From: CAWELS01 sp964468205 | Lineage (GTDB): Bacteria; Acidobacteriota; Terriglobia; Bryobacterales; Bryobacteraceae | Length of the DNA stretch: 64,000 nt | NCBI GenBank assembly: GCA_964468205.1 | Contig: CAYXVG010000003.1 | Coordinates: forward strand, 162,101 to 226,100 | Direction of reading: 5' to 3' | Shown here: in pieces, positions 1 to 11,061 of the stretch | Numbering within the stretch: the stretch's first letter is position 1 | Layout: each line of letters begins with the position of its first letter | Program-made: the position numbers and the translations under genes | The notes under the pieces: generated by a model | Database searches by the model: none | Seen by the model: the letters and a program-made list of their open reading frames with translations, nothing else | What the model was told of the DNA's origin: nothing

Positions 1-994
1 GAATCCCGGTCCAGTGGCAGACGAGACAGGCAGGCTCGCCGCGATCAATGACATCGACCAAGCGTCCGCTGGTGAGGTCCGGAGTGATGAAACGGTCCGG
101 CTCGGGCGGCCCCGAACAGTCCCAGCCGCCGGTCCAGTCGCCGGTGCAGCCGATGATCGAGACAACACACTTCGGGTCTTCGCTTTCGAGGCCGCTGGCG
201 TACTCCACCCGGGGCGCAACGCTCTGCTCTCCCTCGGAATACAGATGCCGGAAGTAATGTGGAATCTCGGTCCGGTAGACATCCCGGCAGGCTTCCATCG
301 TCGCCACCGCCAGTTCGGGAAGGACCCGGTTGCCGAACCCGCCGGGAGTAGTGATCCCCTCGCATGGCAGGTCGATGTTGTGAAGGATCTGGAGCGCATA
401 GCGCATATAGGCGGCGATCTCGTCGGCCGATTTGCCATCCGTCCACCGCCAGTTTTCCATGAAGTACGGTGAGCGCTCGGGCCAAGGATGACCGGTCCGC
501 AGATCGATCACTCGGGTATGGGTGACCATCTCCGGGTGGATATCCCAGTTACGGGTCATGAGATCGCGGACTAGCTTGATGCTGTCTCTCAACTCGCGGG
601 AAGTCCAACCGGGGAGTTCCCCGTCCAGACGGCCGACGCAGGCGGGGAAGGGAACGATGCTGTACTTGCCCTTCACACCGTGTCCTTCGCACCATTCGCC
701 GAATCGGCGGACGAAGCTGTCGGGGATCTCAACCGGCATGCTCCGCCAGTCGTGGTGATACCGTTCGTGGTTCCAGGCGGCGGCAAACTGCGGGATCGCG
801 AAGCGATTGAGGTTCACGAGGCAGGTGGAGTCGTCAATGATCAGTGAGACCGGAACGCGGGCGCGGGGGTTGAGTACCTCCACTGTCCCGCTCGCGGGCG
901 GCCGTTCGCCGCGGGATTGGGCGAAGGCGCTGGCGGCGGTGAGCCCCATCAGGGCGGTGGAGGTCTGGAGTAAAGCTTCGCGGCGGGTGAGCAT
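1..994 (-). CDS. Tat-exported polysaccharide-deacetylase-like protein (3' end beyond window)
   Basis: The frame is open from ATG at 994 to the left edge, so only the N-terminal 331 residues are present. The protein begins with a twin-arginine signal (TRREALL at residues 3-9, hydrophobic stretch, cut near AFAQ), so it should be exported folded. Around residue 53 it has SLIIDDSTCLVNL, an aspartate pair like the metal-binding DD at the start of NodB-type deacetylase barrels. The rest is rich in W, H, D and E and reads as a TIM-barrel carbohydrate enzyme, but I recognise no exact family. Substrate unknown. The downstream part would be needed to see the catalytic histidines. Confidence 0.6.
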   Translation of the reverse strand, partial: MLTRREALLQTSTALMGLTAASAFAQSRGERPPASGTVEVLNPRARVPVSLIIDDSTCLVNLNRFAIPQFAAAWNHERYHHDWRSMPVEIPDSFVRRFGEWCEGHGVKGKYSIVPFPACVGRLDGELPGWTSRELRDSIKLVRDLMTRNWDIHPEMVTHTRVIDLRTGHPWPERSPYFMENWRWTDGKSADEIAAYMRYALQILHNIDLPCEGITTPGGFGNRVLPELAVATMEACRDVYRTEIPHYFRHLYSEGEQSVAPRVEYASGLESEDPKCVVSIIGCTGDWTGGWDCSGPPEPDRFITPDLTSGRLVDVIDRGEPACLVCHWTGI

Positions 995-1042
995 GGTGGA
1001 TTCCCTCGCTCCATTCTCACCGAAACCGGGCCCTGGGAAAAG

Positions 1043-1068
1043 CCGGGCCGGAAGGTTCTCCGGCCCGG
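1043..1068 (-). terminator. Intrinsic terminator after the 1076-1639 gene
   Basis: Perfect 9-bp GC inverted repeat (1043-1051 against 1060-1068) with an 8-nt loop. On the minus strand it is followed by CTTTTCCC, and it lies 8 nt past the TAG of the upstream minus-strand gene. Confidence 0.6.
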
Positions 1069-1075
1069 ACGCCTG

Positions 1076-1639
1076 CTACTCCTCCTCCACGCGGCCGTCG
1101 CGGTGGACGATCTTCGGCCGCATCCGTTCGACGTCGATGGTAACGCCGTCGTTCGGGTCAATTGGCGAGCGGTTCACCGCGGTGTAGACAACAGCGGCAT
1201 CCAGACGCCGCCGGCTGGCCACGGTGACAAAACCATCGATCTTGTCCGGGTTATCCGGCGAGTCTCCGAGAATCTCCTGGATCTTCGCGCAGCCGATGAA
1301 GACGGCCTGGCCGGGCTCGATTGTTTTCTCGATACGTCCGGACGCCCCGGGAACCGGGTTGTCCACGTGATGCGCTTCCACCGCCCGGAAGACTACAGTG
1401 ACTGGCTCAGCATGCAGGTTGTGAAGGTTCACCACCGTCCGGTAAACCGCAGGCGTGAAAGCCCTCCCGGCGTCGGTAGCCGGTACGCCGGCGTCCTTGC
1501 AGACATATTTTGCGGAATACACAAAAGTTCGGTTGGGATCCACTCCTTCTTCTTGGGCGGCGATCGGCGCAGCCACCGCCAGAACAAGGATCATCATTCG
1601 CACGATGACAGAGTTGAGAGACATCTTCTTCCTGCCCAT
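1076..1639 (-). CDS. Small secreted hypothetical protein
   Basis: 187 residues. The start at 1639 (MGRKKMSLNS) was chosen because AGGAGG lies about 9 nt upstream; the longer open frame upstream lacks such a site. An N-terminal signal peptide (hydrophobic VIVRMMILVLAVAAPIAAQ) precedes a mature domain of about 160 residues rich in Val, Thr and Asp. The mature part (VNLHNLHAEPVTVVFRAVEA, then a GQAVFIGCAKIQEILG segment with one Cys) has the alternating hydrophobic pattern of a beta-sandwich. I do not recognise the family. It is probably periplasmic or extracellular. A terminator follows, so it looks monocistronic. Confidence 0.65.
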   Translation of the reverse strand: MGRKKMSLNSVIVRMMILVLAVAAPIAAQEEGVDPNRTFVYSAKYVCKDAGVPATDAGRAFTPAVYRTVVNLHNLHAEPVTVVFRAVEAHHVDNPVPGASGRIEKTIEPGQAVFIGCAKIQEILGDSPDNPDKIDGFVTVASRRRLDAAVVYTAVNRSPIDPNDGVTIDVERMRPKIVHRDGRVEEE

Positions 1640-1888
1640 TTCGATTTTCCTCCTGAGTTTGTAGTTCGGCTCCACACCAAGGCAAACGATGTCCGGAGCC
1701 AAGGTCCGGCAACACTTCACCCCCAAGGCTTCAAACGATTCAGATTGCTTCCAGCGAAGCGCTGGGAGGAGCGGGCCGTACGATGAGTTAAACCCAAGAG
1801 CTGGACAAGAGTTCCGCACAACGGCGAGAAAAGGCTGAAAATGCGCCAGGCGTGTGAACGCTTTCAGCTTGGTTGACGAAGCATACCG

Positions 1889-4270
1889 TCAGGGCGTCTG
1901 GATCACTTCGTTCGTCGGCGCTTGCGATTCGCTGCCCATCAACTTGGCAAGTATTCGCGAAGCCATCTCCTTCCCGCGCGAGCCGGTCTCGCCGGCGGGA
2001 CCGACGCAACTAGGACAGCCGGATTCGCAGGCGCAGGCGGCAATCAGTTCCGCCGCGCCGCTGAGCAGCCGCCGGGTCATCTTGTGGAGAGGCGCGCTGA
2101 GGCCGGCGCCGCCCGGATAGTTGTCGTAAAGGAACATATTGGGTTCGTAGCTGGTAGCGGCTTCGGAAATGTCCTCGGTGATGGCCACGCCGAGGTCGCG
2201 AGGATCGCACATCAGCAGCAATGCGGCGACGGTGCGGAGAGCGTTTCCGAGACCCGCCAGCCCGGCCTGCTTCTCCGTCGGGCCCGCATCGGGGAATGCC
2301 GCCAGGAAAGGTTCGGGGAAATGGAGCCAGAAGGAAGTGGTGTGCATCTCCTGCTCTGGCATGGAGAGGTTACCGGCGCCGACGTTCTCGAGTGTGTAAA
2401 ACTTCACCTTTTTGAAGCCCACCACCTGGGTATTGACCCGGACCTCGCCATGGGCCGCTAGCGCGCCGTTGAGAGGCGATGCTTCAAACCGGTCCAGCTC
2501 TTTCACCTGTGTGTAGTCGATGGCATCGGTGAAGTAGTCGCAGTCCACATGGCGGACATAAGCCTTGCGATTGTCGTAGTCCATCCGCTCCACTTGGTAC
2601 TGCCTTGCCTCATGAAGGTAGATGGCCTTCTCGTGCAGCGTAGTGAGCGCGGCGGGGAAAGAGACTTCGGCGATCACCTTGTGCTCGGCGGTGGTGTCAA
2701 TGACGACGAAATTGTCGCTGGTTACCGCGCGGAGGCTGATCGCGTCGGCCGGGTAGCTATCCGACGTCCAGTGCCAGGAACCGGCCGATTGGTGGAGAAA
2801 GCCGAGATCCTCAAGAAACTTGCACATGTCGCCGGTCTCGTGAGGCCCGAATTTCTCGCCGTCGCGAATGGGCAGTTCGAAGGCAGCGCACTTCAGATGG
2901 CTGAGCAGCAGTTCCAGGTTGTCCGGGTTGATGTATGCGTGTTCCGGGCTCTGGCCGAAGAAGTACTCCGAGTGTTCCACAATGTACTGGTCCAGCGGTG
3001 CACTGGAGGCGACCAGTACGGCAACCGAGGTCGTTTGCCTTCGTCCGGCCCGGCCTGCGCGCTGCCACGTGGAGGCAATGGCGCCCGGATAGCCGGCCAT
3101 CACCACAACGTCCAAAGACCCGATGTCAATGCCGAGTTCCAGGGCATTCGTCGAGACAACGGCCCGGATCCGGCCCTCGCGCAGGCCGCGCTCGATCTCA
3201 CGCCGCTCCTTGGGCAGATATCCTCCGCGGTAGCCGCGGACGCTGCCGGGCGGCATGTTCAGCTTGGCCGAGGCGTCTTTGAGATACGTCACCAGCACCT
3301 CGGTGGCCAGCCGGTTGTTAGCAAAAACGAGTGTTTGCTGGTTGCGGTCAAGAAACTCAATCGCCATCCGGCGCGCTTCGTGCAGATAGCTCCGTCGGAT
3401 GCCGAGTTGGCGGTTGACCACCGGCGGATTGTAGAAGACGAAGTACTTCTCACCGCTTGGGGCGCCGCTGCGGTCCACCAGTTCGAAGGGCTGTTCAGTG
3501 ACAGCTTCCGCCAGCTCCTTCGGGTTGGCGATGGTCGCCGAGGAGCATATGAACTGCGGGGTCGAGCCGTAGAATTTGCAAACGCGGTGCAGCCTCCGCA
3601 GCAGGTTCGCCAGATGGCTGCCGTACACGCCACGGTAATAGTGCAACTCGTCGAGCACGACATAGCGCAGACGCTCGAAGCATTTCGCCCAGCGCGTGTG
3701 ATGCGGCAGAATGCCCGCATGGAGCATGTCCGGGTTTGTCAGAACAACGTTCGCCCGCTCACGAATGGCCCGCCGGGCGTCCTGAGGAGTATCGCCGTCA
3801 TAGGTGAAAGCGCGGATTCCGGCTCCCAGCGCCTCCACCGATGACTGGAACTCGTGTAGCTGATCCATGGCAAGCGCCTTCGTGGGGAACAGATACATCG
3901 CCCGGGTATCCGGTTCCCGGAGAAGTCGGTTGAGCACCGGGACGTTGTAGCACAGCGTCTTTCCGCTGGCCGTCGGCGTCACCACCACCACATTACGGCC
4001 GGCTTCCACATGCCGGTACGCTTCAGCCTGATGTGTGTAAAGCTGGCCAATCCCGCCGCGCTCCAGCGCCTGCCGGAGGCGCGGGGCGACGGAATCCGGT
4101 ACCGGCGCGAAACTGGCTTCTTGCGCCGGCTGATGCCGGATCTCCCGAACCGGGGAGTCCGGGTCTCTGCGCCACTCTTCAAAACGCGCCATTGCTCCTT
4201 CGAGATCGGCGCGGCGGGCCAAGGCCTTTTCCGGCGTGGAATCACTGAATCCGAATGAGAGGTTTTCCAT
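1889..4270 (-). CDS. DEAD/DEAH-box helicase with C-terminal DUF1998 zinc domain (MrfA/YprA-like)
   Basis: Superfamily 2 helicase of 793 residues. Walker A TPTASGKT (98-105), DELH box (207-210), SAT motif (244-246) and QRAGRAGR motif VI (403-410) give the two RecA-like domains. The C-terminal third carries a cysteine cluster (CACESGCPSC, Cys 746, 748, 752 and 755), the mark of DUF1998 in YprA/MrfA proteins. Bacillus MrfA is a 3'-5' DNA helicase acting in repair of mitomycin-type lesions, so a DNA-repair role here is inferred from family. ATG at 4270 has AGGA about 7 nt upstream. Length is typical. No partner nuclease gene is adjacent. Confidence 0.9.
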   Translation of the reverse strand: MENLSFGFSDSTPEKALARRADLEGAMARFEEWRRDPDSPVREIRHQPAQEASFAPVPDSVAPRLRQALERGGIGQLYTHQAEAYRHVEAGRNVVVVTPTASGKTLCYNVPVLNRLLREPDTRAMYLFPTKALAMDQLHEFQSSVEALGAGIRAFTYDGDTPQDARRAIRERANVVLTNPDMLHAGILPHHTRWAKCFERLRYVVLDELHYYRGVYGSHLANLLRRLHRVCKFYGSTPQFICSSATIANPKELAEAVTEQPFELVDRSGAPSGEKYFVFYNPPVVNRQLGIRRSYLHEARRMAIEFLDRNQQTLVFANNRLATEVLVTYLKDASAKLNMPPGSVRGYRGGYLPKERREIERGLREGRIRAVVSTNALELGIDIGSLDVVVMAGYPGAIASTWQRAGRAGRRQTTSVAVLVASSAPLDQYIVEHSEYFFGQSPEHAYINPDNLELLLSHLKCAAFELPIRDGEKFGPHETGDMCKFLEDLGFLHQSAGSWHWTSDSYPADAISLRAVTSDNFVVIDTTAEHKVIAEVSFPAALTTLHEKAIYLHEARQYQVERMDYDNRKAYVRHVDCDYFTDAIDYTQVKELDRFEASPLNGALAAHGEVRVNTQVVGFKKVKFYTLENVGAGNLSMPEQEMHTTSFWLHFPEPFLAAFPDAGPTEKQAGLAGLGNALRTVAALLLMCDPRDLGVAITEDISEAATSYEPNMFLYDNYPGGAGLSAPLHKMTRRLLSGAAELIAACACESGCPSCVGPAGETGSRGKEMASRILAKLMGSESQAPTNEVIQTP

Positions 4271-4380
4271 GGCAGTTCCTACGGCGGCTTGGGATGCACG
4301 CTAATCGTGCCCCTTCGCCTTTTCTTTGCCAGGATACGGGAAAATCTCTTCCAGTTACAAGGCGGAAATCCGCCGGGCGG

Positions 4381-4728
4381 CTAGCGCTTTTCTTCCGGAC
4401 GGATAAACTCGTAGCGCTCCAGGGTGGCCGCCATGGCGATTCCTTCCTCCCCTGCGTCCGGCGTGTCCGTGCGATGACGCCGCACCACCTTCCCCAGGCA
4501 GCGTAGCCGCACCCCCTCCGAGTTCTTTGAGTCGGGAGGAAGAGTGATGAAGTATTCGATCGGAGCGCCGACCTCGAGTTCCACGCCGGATGTGAACAAT
4601 ACACCGGCCGAACTCAGATTCATCGTCTCGCCTGCTTCGTGCCGGGCACGGGAACCTTCCCGGATCAATTCGAACGGGAGTCGCAAGTCGAATCTCTTGC
4701 TTCGGCGCTGGTCCGCAACATTCATCAC
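4381..4728 (-). CDS. PilZ domain protein (probable c-di-GMP receptor)
   Basis: 115 residues, essentially a single PilZ domain. RRSKRFDLR near residues 8-16 matches the N-terminal RxxxR motif and NLSSAGVLF (about 38-46) matches the (D/N)xSxxG motif; together these bind cyclic di-GMP. A binding role is therefore family knowledge, and the output is unknown. The start is either GTG 4728 or the adjacent ATG 4725. There is no Shine-Dalgarno sequence, but a good promoter ends exactly at the GTG, so the mRNA may be leaderless. It is separate from the helicase, about 110 bp away. Confidence 0.85.
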   Translation of the reverse strand: MMNVADQRRSKRFDLRLPFELIREGSRARHEAGETMNLSSAGVLFTSGVELEVGAPIEYFITLPPDSKNSEGVRLRCLGKVVRRHRTDTPDAGEEGIAMAATLERYEFIRPEEKR

Positions 4729-4763
4729 TTACTCAATCTAAACATCTGCCGAGGTTCGGTCAA
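4728..4763 (-). promoter_or_regulatory. Sigma-70-type promoter of the PilZ gene
   Basis: Minus-strand TTGACC (4763-4758), 17-nt spacer, TAGATT (4740-4735), then 6 nt to the GTG at 4728. The expected transcription start falls on the start codon itself. Confidence 0.55.
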
Positions 4764-5043
4764 TAGGAAACGTAAGGTAAAAGTCCTAGTTCGTCCTGGT
4801 ACTACCTTGGATCCGGCGGAGAATAGCACCCGCAGGGTGACAGTGTATACGTCTTCAGGTCCGCCCTTCACGGCGCCGCCCGCGAAGAGTTGCCCTCCCT
4901 GGCGCCTCCGTGCTGCAATAGTAGTTACACCTTCCCAGTCAATCAGCCACTCGCGCAGGATGACCGCGGGCCGAGTGCGGTAAACTCTACCGAGAACGTC
5001 CCGGGCAGCCGCGGAGGCCGGCAACAGAAGAGGAGCTAAAGGT
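4764..5043. other. Intergenic leader upstream of carA
   Basis: About 280 bp between the PilZ promoter and carA. The only firm signal is AGGAG at 5031-5035, a ribosome binding site 8 nt before the carA TTG. I see no recognisable pyrimidine-responsive attenuator, T-box or riboswitch here. A minus-strand open frame crosses the region but continues into carA and was rejected. Confidence 0.5.
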
Positions 5044-6183
5044 TTGAGTAAAGCATTGCTCGCCCTGGAAGATGGCACGATCTTCGAGGGAAGAGGCGTT
5101 GGTGCGCCTGGAGAATCGGCCGGCGAGGTAGTCTTCAATACATCGATGACCGGCTATCAGGAGATCTTCACCGACCCTTCCTACGCCGGCCAGATCGTCG
5201 TCCTCTGTTACCCTCAAATCGGGAATTACGGCGCGAACCTGGCTGATCCCGAATCGGCAAGGCCCTATATCGAGGGCCTCGTTGTCCGCGATTTCTCTCC
5301 GGTGGCCAGCAACTGGCGCGCGGACCAAACGGCCGACGAGTTCTTATCCCGGAATGGCATTCCCATCATCAGCGAAATCGACACGCGTGCGCTCGTTCGC
5401 AAGCTTCGCAACCAAGGCGTGATGCGCGGCGTCATTTCCACCGCGGGCGCCCTTGCTGAAGAACTCGTGGAGAAAGCCCGTCTTGTTCCTTCAATGGCAG
5501 GTCTCGACCTCGCCACTCGCGTCACCACGCAGAAATCGTACGAATGGACCGAAGCGGTGCAAGCCTGCTCGCCATCGGAGGCTCTCCCGCCGCCCGCCCC
5601 GCCAAAGTTTCACGTGGTGACCTTCGACTACGGCGTGAAGCGAAATATCCTTCGCCGGCTGGTTCAGAACGGCTGCCAAATCACCGTCGTCCCGGCAAGA
5701 ACCACGGCTGAGGACGTCCTGGCGCTCAACCCCGACGGGATCTTCCTCTCGAATGGTCCGGGCGACCCGGAACCCCTGCAGTCGCAGGCTGCCGAGGTCC
5801 GCAAGCTGATTGGCAGGAAGCCGATGTTTGGCATCTGCCTCGGCCACCAAGTGCTCGGACTGGCCGTCGGCGGCAAGACCTTCAAGCTCAAGTTCGGCCA
5901 CCGGGGTGCGAATCACCCGGTGCTGAACCGCCTCACTAACAAAGTCGAGATCACCTCACAGAATCATGGTTTCGCGGTCGATCCAGATTCGCTGAATGCG
6001 AGCGAGATCGAACTCACCCACGTCAACCTGAATGACCAGACTCTCGAAGGATTCCGTCACCGGAACCACCCGCTCTTCTGCGTGCAGTACCATCCCGAGG
6101 CGGCCCCTGGGCCGCATGACTCACGATACCTCTTCGACGACTTCATCAAACTAATGGAAGATAGCAAGAAGGGGGACAACTAG
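5044..6183 (+). CDS. carA: Carbamoyl-phosphate synthase small (glutaminase) subunit
   Basis: 379 residues. It hydrolyses glutamine and passes ammonia to CarB for carbamoyl phosphate, used in pyrimidine and arginine synthesis. The N-terminal CPSase small-subunit domain starts SKALLALEDGTIFEGRG. The C-terminal class I glutamine amidotransferase has the nucleophile in GICLGHQ (Cys about residue 265) and YHPEA (His and Glu about 350 and 352). The start is TTG at 5044, supported by AGGAG 8 nt upstream and by normal family length. carB begins 1 nt after the stop, so the two subunits are co-transcribed and probably translationally coupled. Confidence 0.97.
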   Translation: MSKALLALEDGTIFEGRGVGAPGESAGEVVFNTSMTGYQEIFTDPSYAGQIVVLCYPQIGNYGANLADPESARPYIEGLVVRDFSPVASNWRADQTADEFLSRNGIPIISEIDTRALVRKLRNQGVMRGVISTAGALAEELVEKARLVPSMAGLDLATRVTTQKSYEWTEAVQACSPSEALPPPAPPKFHVVTFDYGVKRNILRRLVQNGCQITVVPARTTAEDVLALNPDGIFLSNGPGDPEPLQSQAAEVRKLIGRKPMFGICLGHQVLGLAVGGKTFKLKFGHRGANHPVLNRLTNKVEITSQNHGFAVDPDSLNASEIELTHVNLNDQTLEGFRHRNHPLFCVQYHPEAAPGPHDSRYLFDDFIKLMEDSKKGDN

Positions 6184-6184
6184 G

Positions 6185-9415
<3,231 letters not shown>

Positions 9416-9422
9416 TCCTACA

Positions 9423-9548
9423 CCAGACGCTTGCCGTGTAGTGATCATAGATCTTTGTATCCGAGGTTACAAGCGGGGCGTATCCGTTCACCTTGGCGTG
9501 GGCCACGATCACCCGATTAGACAGGTCCCGCGTCCAATCCTCAAACAA
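9423..9548 (-). pseudogene. PIN-domain (VapC-like) toxin remnant
   Basis: A 42-codon minus-strand stretch reads FEDWTRDLSNRVIVAHAKV and then a PLVTSDTKI segment ending in VW. This matches the C-terminal half of VapC PIN ribonucleases, where a DR(L/V)I-A-A segment is followed by LVTxDxxI. The N-terminal half with the first catalytic aspartate is missing in this frame, and other frames upstream are broken by stops. The open frame also runs past the usual terminal Trp into sequence antisense to carB. It pairs with the antitoxin-like fragment at 9763-9885. I read both as a decayed toxin-antitoxin module. Confidence 0.55.
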
Positions 9549-9762
9549 CGCGGCCTCAGAATGCGATCGACCTCTGCAAGCTTGGCAAACCCGCCTTCCT
9601 ATACCCGGACGACGCTCTGAGCATCGAGGGAAGAAGTCAAAGCTCTGACCAGTCCTTCTCCCGCTCGTCTAGCATCTCTTTCACGAGGCCCTACCCTGTT
9701 CGGCCCAATCGAAATCACCGGCGAGAACCATCTCTGTCTTGATGTTCTCTAGCATGGAACAC

Positions 9763-9885
9763 TCAATCTCGGGCACGATCCGGAAAACACTTTCCTTTGT
9801 AGGTGAACTCGAGCGGCTCAGCGGCCTGGGCTCGATCAACAAGCAGGAATAGATCCTTTTTGCAATCCGTTATCGTGAACCTCAC
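9763..9885 (-). pseudogene. Phd/YefM-like antitoxin remnant
   Basis: Starting at GTG 9885, a 40-codon frame begins VRFTITDCKKDLFLLVDRAQ and then AAEPLEFTYKGK. This resembles the Phd/YefM pattern of an S-x-A-K-x-x-L-S-x-L-I-x-R-A helix followed by E-x-V-x-I-T-x-x-G-K. It stops at 9763. The continuation (VFRIVPEIECSMLENIKTEM and beyond, ending at about 9700) lies in the next frame, which implies a frameshift after GK. It would be the upstream gene of the pair whose toxin remnant lies at 9423-9548. Similarity was judged by eye only. Confidence 0.5.
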
Positions 9886-9953
9886 GAGTCCTGTGGCTTA
9901 CAACGTTCAAACATGATCATGCATAGTCTACGCTCATCCTCTGACCCGCCCCG

Positions 9954-10973
9954 TCACTTCCAGGAAACCACCACGCGTTCCTCGTAAGCCGGCACGTCAT
10001 GGAGTTCGCTGCGCGAATACCCTGCAGCCGTGAACATCCGGTCCAGGTCGCCGAAGGTGTACGCGGCGCCCTCGGGCGTCGTCGCCAGCATCATCATGTT
10101 GAACATCGCCTGTCCAGGAGGCGAGACACGGTCCTCGTTCGGCACGAATTCGAGCGTCATCACCCGGCCGCCTTCGGCGAGGGCTCCCTGAATCTTCTGG
10201 AGCAGGCCGGTGCAAGTCTCTTCGTTGAAGTGGTGAAGGAAGTTGGTCAGCAACACGATATCGTAGGGCCCGCGAAGGTCTTCTTCGAAAACGCTGCCTG
10301 CAATCGTCTCCCACCGTTCCGCGACGCCGTGTTGTTCGGCGTTCTTCCGGGCTACCTTCAGGACAGGTTCCCAATCGAGTGCGGTAACGCGGCTCCCGGG
10401 TAGCTGTACGGCGATCTCAATTCCGTACATGCCATGTCCGGCTGCGATATCGAGAACCCGTGGGTTCTCGGTACCGTTCGCGGCTAGGCCGGCAATGAAC
10501 TTGCGCGCCGGCGTCGTCAGTGGGGCCATCTCGCGGGCAAAGGTCTCCCACACCGGGTGCTCCATCCCGACGGTTCCAAATTCTCCGATTGCTGTGCGCC
10601 CAGAGACGACCGCGTCCGTTAGCCTCTCCCATCCGAAGGTGAGCGTCGGCGAGAGCAGAAACTTTAGCGCGCCGCCCACGAAGCTCGGCTTTGCCCGATC
10701 CAAAAAGCTCTCCGAATCTTGAGTTAATCCGAAACTGTCGCCGTTCTTGGTCAGAAAGCCAAGCGTCACCAGTGCGAGGCAGAGCGCGCGCATTCCGCGC
10801 TCTGACGCACGGCAGCGCTTTCCTATCTCGGCTGGGGTTTTCGCTCCGGCGGCCATCATCGAAAACAGATCCAATTCAATCGCGGTTCGCAAGCAGGCGG
10901 TCGCCTGGTACGCTCCCGCAATCTGGAAAAATAGCGCGGGACTTGGCTGGTGCTGTTCTGAAGGTTCTGACAT
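9954..10973 (-). CDS. Class I SAM-dependent methyltransferase with winged-helix N-terminus
   Basis: 339 residues. The N-terminal 100 or so residues form the dimerisation/winged-helix region typical of plant-type O-methyltransferases (AGAYQATACLRTAIELDLF, then PAEIGKRCRASERGMRALC). The Rossmann methyltransferase domain follows, with the SAM-binding motif VLDIAAGHGMYG at about 173-184 and LTNFLHHFNEE further on. It probably methylates a small molecule; the substrate cannot be read from sequence. ATG 10973 has GGGAG about 8 nt upstream. It is divergent from the next gene (11062), with only 88 bp between them. Confidence 0.85.
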   Translation of the reverse strand: MSEPSEQHQPSPALFFQIAGAYQATACLRTAIELDLFSMMAAGAKTPAEIGKRCRASERGMRALCLALVTLGFLTKNGDSFGLTQDSESFLDRAKPSFVGGALKFLLSPTLTFGWERLTDAVVSGRTAIGEFGTVGMEHPVWETFAREMAPLTTPARKFIAGLAANGTENPRVLDIAAGHGMYGIEIAVQLPGSRVTALDWEPVLKVARKNAEQHGVAERWETIAGSVFEEDLRGPYDIVLLTNFLHHFNEETCTGLLQKIQGALAEGGRVMTLEFVPNEDRVSPPGQAMFNMMMLATTPEGAAYTFGDLDRMFTAAGYSRSELHDVPAYEERVVVSWK

Positions 10974-11061
10974 GATTTTTCTCCCAGTGAGATGCTGCGG
11001 TGAAGTTCTCTATTGTAGCGTGGCGCCGCGCCGGAGACGTATCGAGTAGAATTGAGGCGGC

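Noticed and set aside
4725..5138. Minus-strand frame of 137 codons whose TGA overlaps the PilZ start
   Set aside because: It covers the carA start and ribosome site, resembles no family, and the strong promoter directly before PilZ argues against a coupled upstream gene.
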